Shown here piece by piece: positions 11,932-23,263 of a DNA stretch of 64,000 bases. The notes under the pieces were generated by a model that saw nothing but the letters and a program-made list of their open reading frames with translations, was not told where the DNA came from and did no database searches. Where the stretch lies: the NCBI RefSeq assembly GCF_963678635.1, contig NC_087070.1:1054001-1118000 (forward strand), read 5' to 3'. The number at the start of each line of letters is the position of its first letter. The first letter of the stretch is position 1. Origin of the DNA: Symsagittifera roscoffensis (Eukaryota > Xenacoelomorpha > Acoela > Convolutidae). The translations under genes and the position numbers were made by a program.

Positions 11932-12190
11932 AGCAAGACTGCTCTTATCGCAGCTAAGCGCTGAACAACATCAGTATCTTTAAAGTCAAGGAAATAAATT
12001 TTAATGTATAAATTGATGAAACAACCAAAAAAACAACTTTTTTTTTATTCTTGCTTCCTTCTGAACCCCATGTGGTGAATAAACTACAAATTGACATAAT
12101 TTCAGATGTTATAACACATTAAAAAATTTCTATAATTTCAATTTGGAATGTTTGATATTGTCATTTACGCTCAAAGATGACAAAATATAT
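11932..12190 (+). repeat. family A element, diverged and truncated
   Basis: Starts with the family A left tip GCAAGACTGCTCTTATC and a degraded hairpin, then runs on with weak similarity (CCCCATGTGGTG for CCCCACACGCCAT). It stops just before the intact family A copy at 12211, in the same orientation. Confidence 0.5.
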
Positions 12191-12210
12191 GGCGCGTAAC
12201 TAAATCCAAA

Positions 12211-12745
12211 CAAGACTGCTCGTACCAGGGCGAAGCCCTGAATGTTCCGACCGCCTTTTAGTAATTATGGAGCAGTAATGACATTTAAGAAGTTGAATGA
12301 AATGAAACAAAATGAAATTTTTTTCTTCTAAAAATTGAATTTTTTTAATGAAAATCATCCCCCCACACGCCATATTAAGTACAAAAGGACAGATTTCGCT
12401 CCTTGCAACAAATCAATTATGGCAAATAAGCTTCTTTCAACCAATTTGGAACAATTTCTAAGACGGGTTAACTTTCCGCTTACGCTTTAAAAGCGCGAAA
12501 TATATCGCGCGTTAATTGTCCCAAATTGGCCAAAATGGCAATCTTTAAACCCCCGTAACTTTACGAAAAATGATCACAGGTAAAATATCTTTTCAAATTT
12601 AAGCTCAGTACAACAATACCTTTCGAATGATATAAAAAAATTTTGTCAAAAATGGCTAGTTAAAAAGTCGAAATTTGTCTGAAGAAAAAAAAAACCCACC
12701 CCGAGCACAAATTTTCCGTTACTTTCGTATCGAAAGTCGGAACAA
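12211..12745 (+). mobile_element. family A element, well preserved (535 bp)
   Basis: Both ends are intact: CAAGACTGCTCGTACC with the AGGGCGAAGCCCT hairpin on the left, and CCACCCCGAGCACAAA with ACTTTCGTATCGAAAGT and GTCGGAACAA on the right. It is very close to the copy at 1354-1897 throughout. No ORF. Confidence 0.8.
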
Positions 12746-14289
12746 TTAGCAGTTTTAGCCATTCAATTAATCTAATAAACAATTTTGATTTTCGATTTCT
12801 TCTGGCCCGGGTATCTTGATAATTGCAGCAGACAAAAAAATGTCGAAATTGATTTGATGAAAAAACGATGTTTCTCTGGAGAAAAAACCACTCATATACT
12901 CTGCCAACTGTTTATTCAATTTGAAACTTCAAAGTCACAGCAAAATCAAAAAGATGAAGGGGAAATAAACTGATTTTTATAAAGATGTGTGTCTGTGTGT
13001 GTGTGCGTGGGTGCACGTGTGTGTGTGTGTTTCCTCATGATAGGAAAATTAATGGATTAGAACAAATAATAATAGTAATTTCGGAGGTTTTGATTCGGCT
13101 TTGATCATTTTTGGAATGAGGATTAAATGATTTATGATAATATCTTATTGAGACACAAAAAAGATAAGATTGGACTGAGAAAATATACAGTTTTATTACT
13201 GTTAGTTTTTTGCCAGCGTTCTTTACCAAATATCTCTTCGCGGCCGAAAAAGAAATTAGTTTTTTTCTTTTCCTAGCGCTATTTTTATAATAAGTTTTTC
13301 AGCAGACAACACAAAAATGAAGTATTAAAAAAATTGCTAAATTTTTTAAGTTTTTTTTATTTGAACAGCTCTAAAGGCCCAGTAGTAAAATTGTTAATTA
13401 AATACCTCTTCTAAGCAGTTGAAACATTCAATGATTTAAAATGACCTGATGGTTAAAAACTTAACCACAAGCTTAATCCAACAATTCATAAACTGTTTCC
13501 AAATTTTTGTTTCCCTCATCTCAAATCACGCCAAAAAAGTGATTATTAGGATGTATCATTTCATTTGAATTGACTGTGTTTTCAATTCATTCAAATTAAA
13601 CAAAAAATCTTCTAAAAACAAAATTCGTTTTCTTCTTTAGAAAGCAAAATATCACGTCCTAGTTGATCATTGTCCCTTATAGTCAAAACGAACATGTCAT
13701 CATTAAAAAATAAGTTTTTTTTCTTCTTAGTGTTTCTCTATTTTTTATCAGTTGCCTTCATTAAGAAAAAATATTTTTGCCAAGAAAAAGCAAAACGGGA
13801 GTGTAAAATTATTAACTCTCTTTTTTTTCAAATAATTTGGAGTTCTTTAATTGCAAAATGTATTTATTTTTTTTTGGCTTGTTAGTTCCTGGCCACAAAA
13901 CAAAAAAAAACTTTTTAAAGTTTTCAACTGTAACTTAAAATATTTTTTCGTTCCTTCTGTTTTTAATCCTATTTTCGAAAAAAAGTGAGGAATATGTATG
14001 CCTGGAAGGTTTTTTTTTCAATCAGACAATTTTACAAGTACTTGATTTGCTCACTCGGGGGTTTAATCCGTGGATCTACATGGGAACCACTGGATGCGAT
14101 GCGCACATCAATGAATTAACCTGAACTGAGACCATTCAAAGAAACTGCTCCTCTGATACTTTGGTGCTGAAATTTGGAGCCTATCATCCGCGCTACAAAA
14201 TTGATCCAAATTGAATTTTACACTGAATTTAGATACTATATTAGCCAAAAATTGACAATATAAGGACAGTCGGATAAAAAGGCCTTTCT
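12746..14289. other. AT-rich DNA with a microsatellite; otherwise nothing firm
   Basis: Contains the TG-rich microsatellite annotated separately. A less AT-rich patch at 14050-14220 reads openly for a few tens of codons in two frames but has no recognisable product. The remaining short frames are low-complexity. Confidence 0.45.
12987..13031 (+). repeat. (TG)n microsatellite
   Basis: Impure TG/TGTGTC tract interrupted by CGTGGGTGCACG. Confidence 0.9.
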
Positions 14290-14361
14290 CCGTAGTTCTG
14301 ATTTTCGAAGAAATTAACGGAATACTTGTGCTCGGCGTAGTTTTTATCAGAAAAGTTTCAC
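14290..14361 (-). repeat. family A right-end fragment
   Basis: GATTTTCGAAGAAATTAACGG followed by AATACTTGTGCTCGG is the reverse of the family A right terminus in its CGAAGAAA variant form. Confidence 0.45.
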
Positions 14362-14698
14362 TTTTACTAAGGAAAAATGGCTTGAGCGTTAATTTAAAAA
14401 ATTACTATTTTTTACAATGATAGTTTTTAGTCCAGTTATATGGGTTCAAAGGTTGAAAACTTGACAATTTTTGGATAATTATAGTGAGATAAATTTTGCG
14501 CTATTAATTTTATTATTCTGTCTTGAAAATCATGCTATTTGGTGTATTTTTTTAAACGAAATGCAAAGCATTTCATTTTGTTTTCACATAGCGTGTGGAT
14601 GGATGGTTCAAAGTTTTTTCAATTTATTTTCTGAAGAATGCTTTACCTCTTTAAAGCAAATACTTTTTAAAACAGCTGAGACTTTTAAGGCTTTGACC

Positions 14699-14898
14699 NN
14701 NNNNNNNNNNNNNNNNNNNNNNNNNNNNNNNNNNNNNNNNNNNNNNNNNNNNNNNNNNNNNNNNNNNNNNNNNNNNNNNNNNNNNNNNNNNNNNNNNNNN
14801 NNNNNNNNNNNNNNNNNNNNNNNNNNNNNNNNNNNNNNNNNNNNNNNNNNNNNNNNNNNNNNNNNNNNNNNNNNNNNNNNNNNNNNNNNNNNNNNNNN
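14699..14898. other. assembly gap, 200 N
   Basis: Exactly 200 N, a placeholder length. The reading frame that appears to cross it is an artefact. The tandem repeat starts at the first base after the gap. Confidence 0.99.
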
Positions 14899-15480
14899 TA
14901 ACTTGAAAGAAAATTAACTAGATTGCTGCAGTTTCTTGATAATTATGAGCAAGGAAGATATTTTCAAAAGCAGCAATGAATTCAAAAAATAGTCAAAGTA
15001 ACAAATGAACAATTTATAAACATTTTTCATAAACAAATTTTATAGGAAACATTTTCACTAAAAAGAAGGTCTAAAACTAAAACCCAGTATGGTCTTAGTT
15101 TTTTGCCTTTGGAGTTGGATTTTGTCTTCGTTTTTGCAAATGATTTCAAAAAGGATTAAGAAATAATCAAAAGTCTAAAATTTTGTTTAAAACGTTCAAA
15201 CTGCTCTAACTTGAAAGAAAATTAACTAGATTGCTGCAGTTTCTTGATAATTATGAGCAAGGAAGATATTTTCAAAAGCAGCAATGAATTCAAAAAATAG
15301 TCAAAGTAACAAATGAACAATTTATAAACATTTTTCATAAACAAATTTTATAGGAAACATTTTCACTAAAAAGAAGGTCTAAAACTAAAACCCAGTATGG
15401 TCTTAGTTTTTTGCCTTTGGAGTTGGATTTTGTCTTCGTTTTTGCAAATGATTTCAAAAAGGATTAAGAAATAATCAAAA
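14899..15480. repeat. 308-bp tandem repeat abutting the gap
   Basis: TAACTTGAAAGAAAATTAAC occurs at 14899 and 15207. The first copy is 308 bp; the second matches for 274 bp, ending in AAGAAATAATCAAAA at 15480. The copies appear identical by eye. Since the array begins exactly at the gap edge, the gap probably hides further copies. Confidence 0.93.
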
Positions 15481-16175
15481 CCTCACATTGCAAACAAATT
15501 GAAGAAAAGCCCACTCGACCTAAAAGTTTGACCAAGTATTTTTGTCTTTCGAATTTTTGTCTCAGTTTTAGGCCAAAAACGAAAAAAATTTTCGGAAGCG
15601 AAAATTAATCACGTTTTTTTTTGTTCTTGGGCCAATTGATCTTTTGCTTTTGGATAAAGTAATTTGCGTAATTAGCGTAATTTCGTTTTAGCGAACGATT
15701 TTAAAAAAGATTGCGCGAGCACTTACTATGACAAAAAAGCCCACAAGATCTTTTGATTTTTGTTCAAGACTGAACAAGTTTTTAGTCTAATTTTCTATTT
15801 TTCTGTCTGTCTATCTGTCTAACTTCAATTTCAATTTTAGGTCAAAAAATAAACTCTTTTTCGGTACTAAATGTTATTCACGTTTTTTAGGCCGATTGAT
15901 CTTTTGCAACCGGATAACGTAACCTGCCTTCGTTTTAGCGATTGCTTTTAAAGTGGACTACGAAAACCATCGCAATTGAAAAGTGTGCGCGAACACTTCT
16001 AGAACAAAAAATTTTTGTTTGTTCCAGTGGCGACCTAAATACTTCTCTAACTTTATGTTTGTCAGACTGTCTATTTGTCTAACTTCAGGCTCAGTTTCAG
16101 TCCAAAAAGTAGATACTGTCTTTTTTTGAATTGATCAATCAAAAAATATAATTGGGATAACTTAATTCGGATTTT
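15481..16175. repeat. old tandem repeat, three diverged units of roughly 230 bp
   Basis: Recurrent anchors in order: AAGCCCACTCG then CCAATTGATCTTTTGC then TTTTAGCGAACGATT; AAGCCCACAAG then CCGATTGATCTTTTGC then TTTTAGCGATTGC; and a third set with GACTGTCTATTTGTCTAAC and GAATTGATCAATC. Each unit also holds a TTTTGTCTxxCTTCAA-like segment before a TTTAGGTC/TTTAGGCC motif. Divergence is high, so this array is much older than the neighbouring 308-bp one. Confidence 0.6.
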
Positions 16176-16501
16176 TGGCTAAGTTTGATGGATAACTCCA
16201 GTCAACTATTTTTATGAAAGATGTCTAAAACAATCATTATCATAAATTTATGGGTTTCGTTTTTCAACTGTTTCTCAATTATTTTCTGAGAATCTAGTTC
16301 AAATCGGGCTTGGCTATTTTTCTTGACGTGTTTGCATGTTTGCCATGGCTAAAATATTTGTCAGCAAACCTTAAAATTGATTCCTGTTCGAGGTACGGGG
16401 AAAAGGAAAAAGAGCCTTAGGCTTCAGCAATTAAACTTTTCCCGTAAAATCAGACGCAGGCTTACAACTTTGCTATGGATGAGAAAAAATAATTGATCAT
16501 T

Positions 16502-16951
16502 AAAGTTTTACGATAACAAAATTAAAGAAATTAAGTAAAGAAGCGCTGAACAAACTGTCACGTAAGGGCGGCACTGATCTTCATCAAAGCACAAACCAAT
16601 GGCGTCGTTGCGACAGACGCCTCAAATTTAAAATTGTTCCCAAATTAGAGCCTCGAAATTAATCAAATTTTACTTCGGAAAATTTTCTTGATGTCAAAAA
16701 ACCCAAGGACCGAAGAGGCCTATCGGAAACATGCAGTAAAACATGTCGAAAAGGGAACCCCTTGGTATCCAGAGGGTGTGGGACTAAGTTCCGGACTCAT
16801 CAAAATCATCTTATCTGCCGTTGAGAGAAAAATTTATTTAATAGCCCCAAAAATGGCGAGTTTTGTATTATTGGAAGTTTTTGTTAACGTATTTATCATT
16901 TTTATCAATTGGAGTCCCATACTTCATTCCTTGGTTCCGACAGATCTATGA
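16502..16951 (+). CDS. coding-like frames, unidentified (possible exons)
   Basis: Two adjoining frames are less AT-rich than the flanks. The first (to the stop at 16660) encodes a basic stretch containing KGGTDLHQSTNQWRRCDRR. The second, from TTG/ATG at 16688-16693, encodes about 86 residues starting MSKNPRTEEAYRKHAVKHV and ending in a hydrophobic segment (about residues 56-76, FVLLEVFVNVFIIFINW) before a stop at 16949. They could be exons of a gene whose last exon is at 17099, or unrelated relics. No intron boundaries could be fixed and no family is recognised. The internal AUG at 16854 could alternatively start a 32-residue membrane peptide. Confidence 0.25.
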
Positions 16952-17098
16952 ACCTTAGCATGGAAATGTATGAATCTCATCAGATAAAACGTATAGTTGT
17001 AGTGTAGAAAATGCAGGGACCTCAGTAAGGAAAATGTATGGACCTTGACTATGAAAAATTGCTTTTTTCGATTTTTTTTCAAAAACATTTTATTTCAG

Positions 17099-17289
17099 AT
17101 TCTTATATCGGGATCTTGTCGGCAGACATGGTAAGTGCAATCAAAATTATCTGCATGTTTGTGGTGTTTCTGCTGCTGATCAAACTGGTGATATGGCTAC
17201 TCAGAGGTCAATCCAGCTATGACTCAGCGGCTCCAGTTCAAGTGGTGCATATGTCAATGATTCGGCGGAGAAGAGATATTTACCCTTGA
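17099..17289 (+). CDS. putative terminal exon: single-pass membrane protein tail
   Basis: A pyrimidine-rich TTTTATTTCAG ends at 17098, giving a good 3' splice site. The open frame that follows encodes about 63 residues: a short polar start (SYIGILSADM), one strong membrane segment (about residues 14-34, IICMFVVFLLLIKLVIWLL), then a polar tail with a basic cluster (SMIRRRRDIYP) and a stop at 17287. Base composition is clearly less AT-rich than the surroundings, and codons such as CTG and GTG are common. AATAAA follows about 180 bases later. The frame also continues upstream to 17038 if unspliced. A GTAAGT at 17131 could act as a competing donor. The family is not recognised; the product is inferred to be membrane-anchored with a basic tail. 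Confidence 0.4.
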
Positions 17290-17468
17290 ACTAACCTTAT
17301 TAACTTTATTTTCAAGTGGTTAGCATTTTATAACCATGCATATTGTATCAAATTGTGCATTTATAATTTAGTTCGGCTGGAGAGAATGCTGAAGAGGTAT
17401 CAGCCTGTCGCGGGTGACATCTCAAAAACTCAAAAACTTTAGCAGTTAACTATATGACTAAAATAATT

Positions 17469-17474
17469 AATAAA
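17469..17474 (+). promoter_or_regulatory. candidate poly(A) signal AATAAA
   Basis: Canonical hexamer 180 bases after the stop codon of the membrane-tail exon. In DNA this AT-rich the hexamer is frequent by chance, so it is only supporting evidence. Confidence 0.3.
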
Positions 17475-19365
17475 ATTTTTTCCAAAAAAACATGTTATGA
17501 TGTTTCCTATGCAAAGTTATTAAACATGCCCGTCTAGAAAAACATCAAAAAGCTCGTGCACTGTTTTCATAAATTGATTTAAAAAACTACAATAAACAAC
17601 GAAGGGATCTGATAAAACTATTTTCTGACCAAATCATTTATCTATTGGTGTACTATTAATGAATTAGTGATATCAAGTTTCATTCGTGACTTGCTTCGAT
17701 CCGGTAAACAATAGCGTCCAAACCAAACCGAAATATATCACTAACAACACTGCTTGTATAATTCTCTATTTTTTAATTAATTTTATTTGTGATGAAAAAA
17801 TGGTGCAATTTAGACATTCAGTTTAAATTGTTTCTATTTTGAATTTTCTGCATTTTCTTCTGCAGTTAAAATTAACAATAACTCAATAGATACTTTCGTT
17901 GCTGAAAATTTATGTCCAGTGATGTTTTAGAAAAACTCAGAAAAAATATGTTTTCCAAGTTTTTTGCAGGTAAAGATTTCAGACAAAATAGAGGGACGAG
18001 CCAATAATAAATTACAGCTATATTTTTTTTTGCCACAGACAGCCTTGCTCTATGAATAATGAAATATGAAAGAAATGGTGGAGCGCACCAATAAAAATTT
18101 AAATGCATATTTTTCTGGAGGTAGCTATTATGTGAAAAACTCCAAGAAAAGCACCATGGAAAAGCAAAAAAAAAACTTTTTTCACATTTTAGATCTCAAG
18201 ATTTGTTGAAAAGTGACATTATAAGAAGAAAGTTGGGCTTGAAAAAATTATAACCTAATCACGATAAACTGGATCGATACGTGCTATTTTGACCGCTACG
18301 AAATCTTCATCTAAAAATTCAATCAATTTTTGTACAACTTGTAACTTCTAACTTGTGCAACTTCCTTTATTGTGAGTTAGGACCGATGTGGTTAACTCAT
18401 AGAGTAATTTCGGATAGGGTACACCGTCTGCTCGTCACGCTATCTTATCTTATTTTATAAAACCTTTCGTGTATGTATGTAATCACTTGTTATTCAATTC
18501 TCAAATAGTTGAAAGAAGATTATTGAGGAAATGGTCAAAGCTTTGTGGCCTTATAGTTACAGAAGCATGAGAAAAAATGTGAGATTTTTATTTGAAAAGT
18601 ATAGTTTTTTTTGAAAACTATAATCATTTTCTCTTCAAATTGGACCACCTGAAGCTATTATTACTGAAATTTTTAAAAGCACTTCCAGTGTATAGATGAT
18701 TGAATTTCAAACAGGTGTATTTTTTTTTGATACGAAACGAAACAATTTTTTCAGTGCTTCATTATTGAGCTATTAAACCAGAATGAAGTACAATTAAGTA
18801 AATTTTTACCGAATGGTGAAAGATAAAAAGTTCAGTCAAAAAATGACTCTTCATTAAAACTGCTTCAAGATAATAGCAAAAAGTCATATCAAAACTTTTA
18901 CTTTGGGTGGCTTATAGCTTTTGGCATACGGAGGCGGTCAAAACTATACACGGTAATAAATATAATGGCATAGCTTTGTTTTACAAATAGGAACAAGGAT
19001 AGCCGGTTACTGTGCAAGTATCACAGAATGTACCGACCAGTCTTACAAAATTACAACAAAAACAATTTTCCAATTAGTGTAGATTTTTCGGCTTGGTTTG
19101 ATAGAATATTGTGAAAGAAAAAGTAGAGTGTAGGTTTTTTCGCCAGTCATTGTAAAACATGCAGATTGAAAAAACAATTTTTAAAGACAAATAACTAAAA
19201 TAAAACATTAAAAAAAAATAAAAAAATTAAATAACTTTTCAAAATTTTTTCCTCAAATTTTTGAAATTTTTAATCCTAAGATGAAGCTTAAAACTCCAAA
19301 AAAACTTCATATAAGTAAAACTAAAATTTAAAGGCTTAAATCAAGCATAAATAAGCTAATGTAAG
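17475..19365. other. AT-rich intergenic DNA, nothing recognised
   Basis: No convincing frame, RNA gene or repeat. One 78-codon minus frame at 17872-18108 has no supporting signals. Confidence 0.5.
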
Positions 19366-19765
19366 CCTGCTCACTCGCTCGAATTTAGACGAAAAATTAA
19401 AAAATTCAAATCGGTTTTTCTCGACACCGACAGAATTTTTTGAAAATTTTTTGATGTCGCTCAAATCACGATTGAAAGAACTTTAATTTGATACATCATT
19501 CAACATATCCCGAAGATTATTTGTGACAGCTGATTTTGCGTGGAAAACAAAAAAAACGCCTATTCGCTTGCTATATTCGTTCGAATTAAGACAAAAAAAT
19601 CAAAAATTCCTAACCGGTTTTTCTCGAAACTGGAAAAAATTTTCGGATATTTTAAAATGTGGATCAAGTCACGATTACTAAGACTTGAATTTAATAAGTC
19701 TCAGCCAAGTCCGATCATTATTTGTGGTACGGAAAGACAAAATTGCTCCTTAAAAGTTGGCGATT
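19366..19765. repeat. family E repeat, two diverged units (~203 bp)
   Basis: CGGTTTTTCTCGACACC at 19411 and CCGGTTTTTCTCGAAACTGG at 19613 lead into parallel blocks (TCAAATCACGATTGAAAGA versus TCAAGTCACGATTACTAAG; TTATTTGTGACAG versus TTATTTGTGGTACG). A third copy is at 31265-31400. The 75-codon frame here follows the repeat and is not treated as a gene. Confidence 0.55.
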
Positions 19766-21419
19766 AAAAATTTAGAGCCTTAAAAAATTAGCAAGAATAG
19801 CGAGCTCTACTTTCTTTTAGTCATTGTTTTTAATCTAATTGCTAGCGAGCAAACTTATCATTTAAAAAAAAACAGTTATAACTTTCATTTTATTGACTTT
19901 TCAAACAAGAACTTCGCTATAACTTCAGAGTGTTTACGTTTGTAAACTTGTCAGTGGGTTCTAAGGGCATTGCTCATCCCTTGATGCCTTTTCGTAAAAT
20001 TTGCATCATTACATTGAGCTGCATAAACTGATTCTCAAAAACTGTGGAATCTGGCGAAAATTTGTTGAAGTTGCCGCAACAGTCAAAACGAGTTTTTTTC
20101 ATCCGTTGAAAAAATGGTTTATCGACATTGCGTATAGGGATCTTTTGTTGCTGAATTGCAATGCCAAAATTATGTATAACAATGGTAGCATTATGTATGA
20201 AGATTATACAGGCGTGAAGACGCAACTCTGTGCTTAGTTATGAAACCGAGCTTGGCATCCTAATGCCAGAATGATGTGAAGTGCTGCGGTGTAAGGAAAC
20301 TTGGCTCGATTACACTTAGAAAAAAAACTTTGAAAAAAAAAATTTGAAAAGTTACATTTAAACAACAAGTTCGAATAATCAAAAAAACTCCGCTTTGAAT
20401 ACTTCGAAAAAATTTTGTAGCAAATGTAATTACTGCATTTTGTTGCGAGAAATGTTTACCAGTAACCTTCATGAAAATTATGAAAAATCAAAAAATAACA
20501 ACAAAAATAACCCAGTAACCCAATAATTTTCCAAACTCAGCTTATGAAAATTCTGCGTTTTGGACTGAGTTTTAATTTCATAGTTCAGCGCACTTTTATA
20601 GTTATGCTAAAAATATCATAACCGATATCATAAAACGCGTGACTTTCGCAAGGCGGGCTGAACTAACAAAAGCACTCGGGGCCAAAAACCAATTTCTGTC
20701 CCGAAACTCAGAGGAACTCATTGAGTTCAAGAATCACCAAGTCCAAGAATCACCCTCGGGTTAATTGGTATACTTCTGGATAACATTTTTCACACGCTAC
20801 TCCAAACTCAACCTCTTCATACTTTCAACCGTCAAAATTTCAGTCACTGCATGAAACATATTCCAATTGCAAAAACTTACAAGCCTTTAAAGTCCTGATT
20901 TCAATGTTTATAGAGCCAAGGTTCCTCAAAACAATCTAGGCTGTAGATTTCGTGCGAAATCAAAGTTATCTCAACAAGAAAGCATAACTTGTAAATTCGG
21001 AAAAGTAACCCTGAATCTGGGTTATAAACTACCAATTTATCATTCGCGTGACTTCTTTAAGGTTTCCTCGAAATGTTTGAATTATACAAGGTTGTTCCCT
21101 GTGAAAGGAAAACAAGCTTAATACGAATTTCACAGATGAATGAGCTTAGGTTTTACTTCAAATAGAACCTGAAATTGATTTTAACGACAGCTCTTTTACG
21201 ATAGCAGGGAGGGATTTTATGGTCGATACGTTACTTTAATCTCGCCTGACATTTTCTTGCTTAAGCTGTAGGGTTAATTTACCCTTTATACCAATAAACA
21301 AAGCTATAAATAATAACTAGACCAAAACAATGATATACTACAGTTATATTCAGGGAACGAAATCTGGGTATTTAACTTATCGCGAAGTTCTGTCCAGAAT
21401 GGCCGGGCGGTAATGCAGG
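19766..21419. other. intergenic DNA with weak small frames
   Basis: Around 20001-20237 opposing frames of 78 and 83 codons overlap in slightly less AT-rich DNA; neither has splice or poly(A) support. 20640-20760 and 21040-21280 are locally richer in GC but show no recognisable product. Confidence 0.4.
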
Positions 21420-21639
21420 AAAAGATAATCGCTACATTTTTATTAAAGCCTCTGTGAAAAACCAACAGGGTACCTTACTATCTTGGATACCCTCAAGCCA
21501 AGCCCCTTATCTTTGGTCGCGTTTAGGTCTCGATAAAGCATATCTGTATCACGCCAGTATACAAATGCCACATATTATAGATGCAATCTTCTACAAACGC
21601 AAAAAAGTCGCGATGATCTATAAAAAATTGACAAAATGA
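21420..21639 (+). CDS. coding-like segment, unidentified (possible terminal exon)
   Basis: An open frame of about 73 codons with balanced composition and no ATG at its start, which suggests an exon rather than a whole gene. It includes the segments DNRYIFIKASVKNQQG and SWIPSSQAPYLWSRLG and ends in a lysine-rich KRKKVAMIYKKLTK before the stop. The preceding TAATGCAG could be a 3' splice site, but it lacks a pyrimidine tract. No family recognised. Confidence 0.25.
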
Positions 21640-22395
21640 AGTGGGTGTTGGGGGACCTCATTAAATAGTCTAAAAATTCAATGCGTCGAAAAGTTTTATA
21701 TTAGGTATAGCAAAAACATTGCCAACAAGCGTAGAAATTTTATTTGTCAATAATTATTTGTCAATAAAAATAACAAATATTTTGTCATGAAAAGCACCTT
21801 TTGATCAGAAATAGTGGAAAACTATTTATATGGGCAAAAATGACCAACAAAAATATAGAAAAACTGGAAGATATCATGTTTTCGAATTGTTGGTGTTGTT
21901 CAATATAATTTTCAGTTACTATATTAAAGTTGTGAAAGTTGGAACTTTGCTATATAAAAAAGTGGAACTATATGGGTTTCTTTTTGGTTTTAACATTCAA
22001 CATTTGACTGAAAAAAAACGCACATTTTTTAATATATTAAATGTATTGAGTTTCAAGCGAAAGCTAAGTTTTTGTTCAAAAATCCACTATTTGGGCTAAT
22101 AACAGCACAAACATCGAGTGGTGAAAAACCGTGGTCCTCAAGTGTATTGTTTTATTTACATAATAAGAACTGAGATTAAAATGAATGTAAACTTGGGGTG
22201 AAGGAGTGAGTGAACATTTTTTAAAATCGGGTAACAACAATCGGGTAACAATTTTTTCTTAAGTGAAATTTGAAATTATTTACAACTTATGAAAGATACC
22301 ATGGTTGGATAATCTATTTTAACCCTCTATGTAAACTTTCTGTGTTAACCCTCTACAAACAGCTGGTCTTCTGATTGCGTTTCTTTTTGTTTCTG

Positions 22396-22866
22396 ACTTC
22401 GAAGAAATTGACAGAATATTTGTGGTCCAGATGTTTTTTCTCCAGACAAATTTCGATTTTTAATATTGATTATTTTTGGCGCAACACTTTTTCAATCGTG
22501 CAAAAGGTATCGTTGTTTTCAGCTCAAATTCAAAAATATGTCTAATCTGTGAGCTTTTTTGTAAAGTTATGCTGGTTTTACGATAAATTTTGTGTTATCA
22601 GCGCGTAAGCCGAGGCTTGATTCGTCTTGGAAATTGTTCCGAAACCACTTGAGGCATGCTATTTGGTCTAATTACGACTTTGCTCTATGCGAAATATATC
22701 ATTTGCATCTTACAAAGCAAGTGGGGTGTATCTAACTTTTATTTTGAAAATTTTTCTTTTTTTTTTTTGAAAAATTGGTAATTTTTTATGCAAACGTTGT
22801 TTTTAATCTCTTAAAAGGCAGTCAAAACATTGAGAAACTCGCCCTGGTGCGGGCAGTTTTGTTGCA
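22396..22866 (-). mobile_element. family A element, strongly diverged near-full copy
   Basis: In reverse it begins with CAAAACTGCCCGCACCAGG (degraded left tip at 22843-22866) and ends with the right-end block around 22396-22450 (CGAAGAAATTGACAGAAT, TTTTCTCCAGACAAATTTCG). GCGCGTAAGCCGAGGCTTGA near 22600 matches the conserved middle of the intact copy at 36474. The start of the 87-codon minus frame at 22811-23074 overlaps this repeat. Confidence 0.6.
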
Positions 22867-23190
22867 TTTTGAAATCAATTTCAAATAGACATTTACATAA
22901 AGGGCGACGATTGTTGGTTTCAGGTAAAAGCGACAGTTGATGTCGCTTTGCAGTTCTCATTATATGCCACAAAAATAAATCTGTCGGAACAGTAGAGCAC
23001 AGTTGGCCCCAATGAAAGACATCCAAAAAATATTCCGGGGTGTGAAGACATTTCCCTAGTGCAGTTTTGGGCATTGCGATTTCGTTTACTTATTCAGCGC
23101 TTAAACTTAACATTTGATAGTTATTCTTAGCGATTCAGTTTATCAACTTCTGAATATCTACGTCAATTTTGAAAGCAAAAAAATTTGCTA

Positions 23191-23263
23191 ATTGTCAATT
23201 GTTCCCAGTTTTAATTGTTCCCAATTGAAACCAGAAAGTTCCTTATTGTCAATTGTTCCCAGT
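23191..23263 (+). repeat. short repeats of ATTGTCAATTGTTCCCAG
   Basis: The motif occurs at 23191 and 23244, with a partial AATTGTTCCCAATTG between. This resembles one arm of the short-motif foldback elements at 6.1 and 59.8 kb, but no opposing arm was seen. Confidence 0.6.

Noticed and set aside
14471-14917. 148-codon plus frame
   Set aside because: It runs through the 200-N gap; about half of its residues are undefined.
20001-20237. opposed 78- and 83-codon frames
   Set aside because: Both strands are equally open, with no splice or poly(A) signals and no recognised product.
22811-23074. 87-codon minus ORF with ATG and varied composition
   Set aside because: Its C-terminal part is made of the family A left end, and no other support was found; kept out of the gene list though not excluded.
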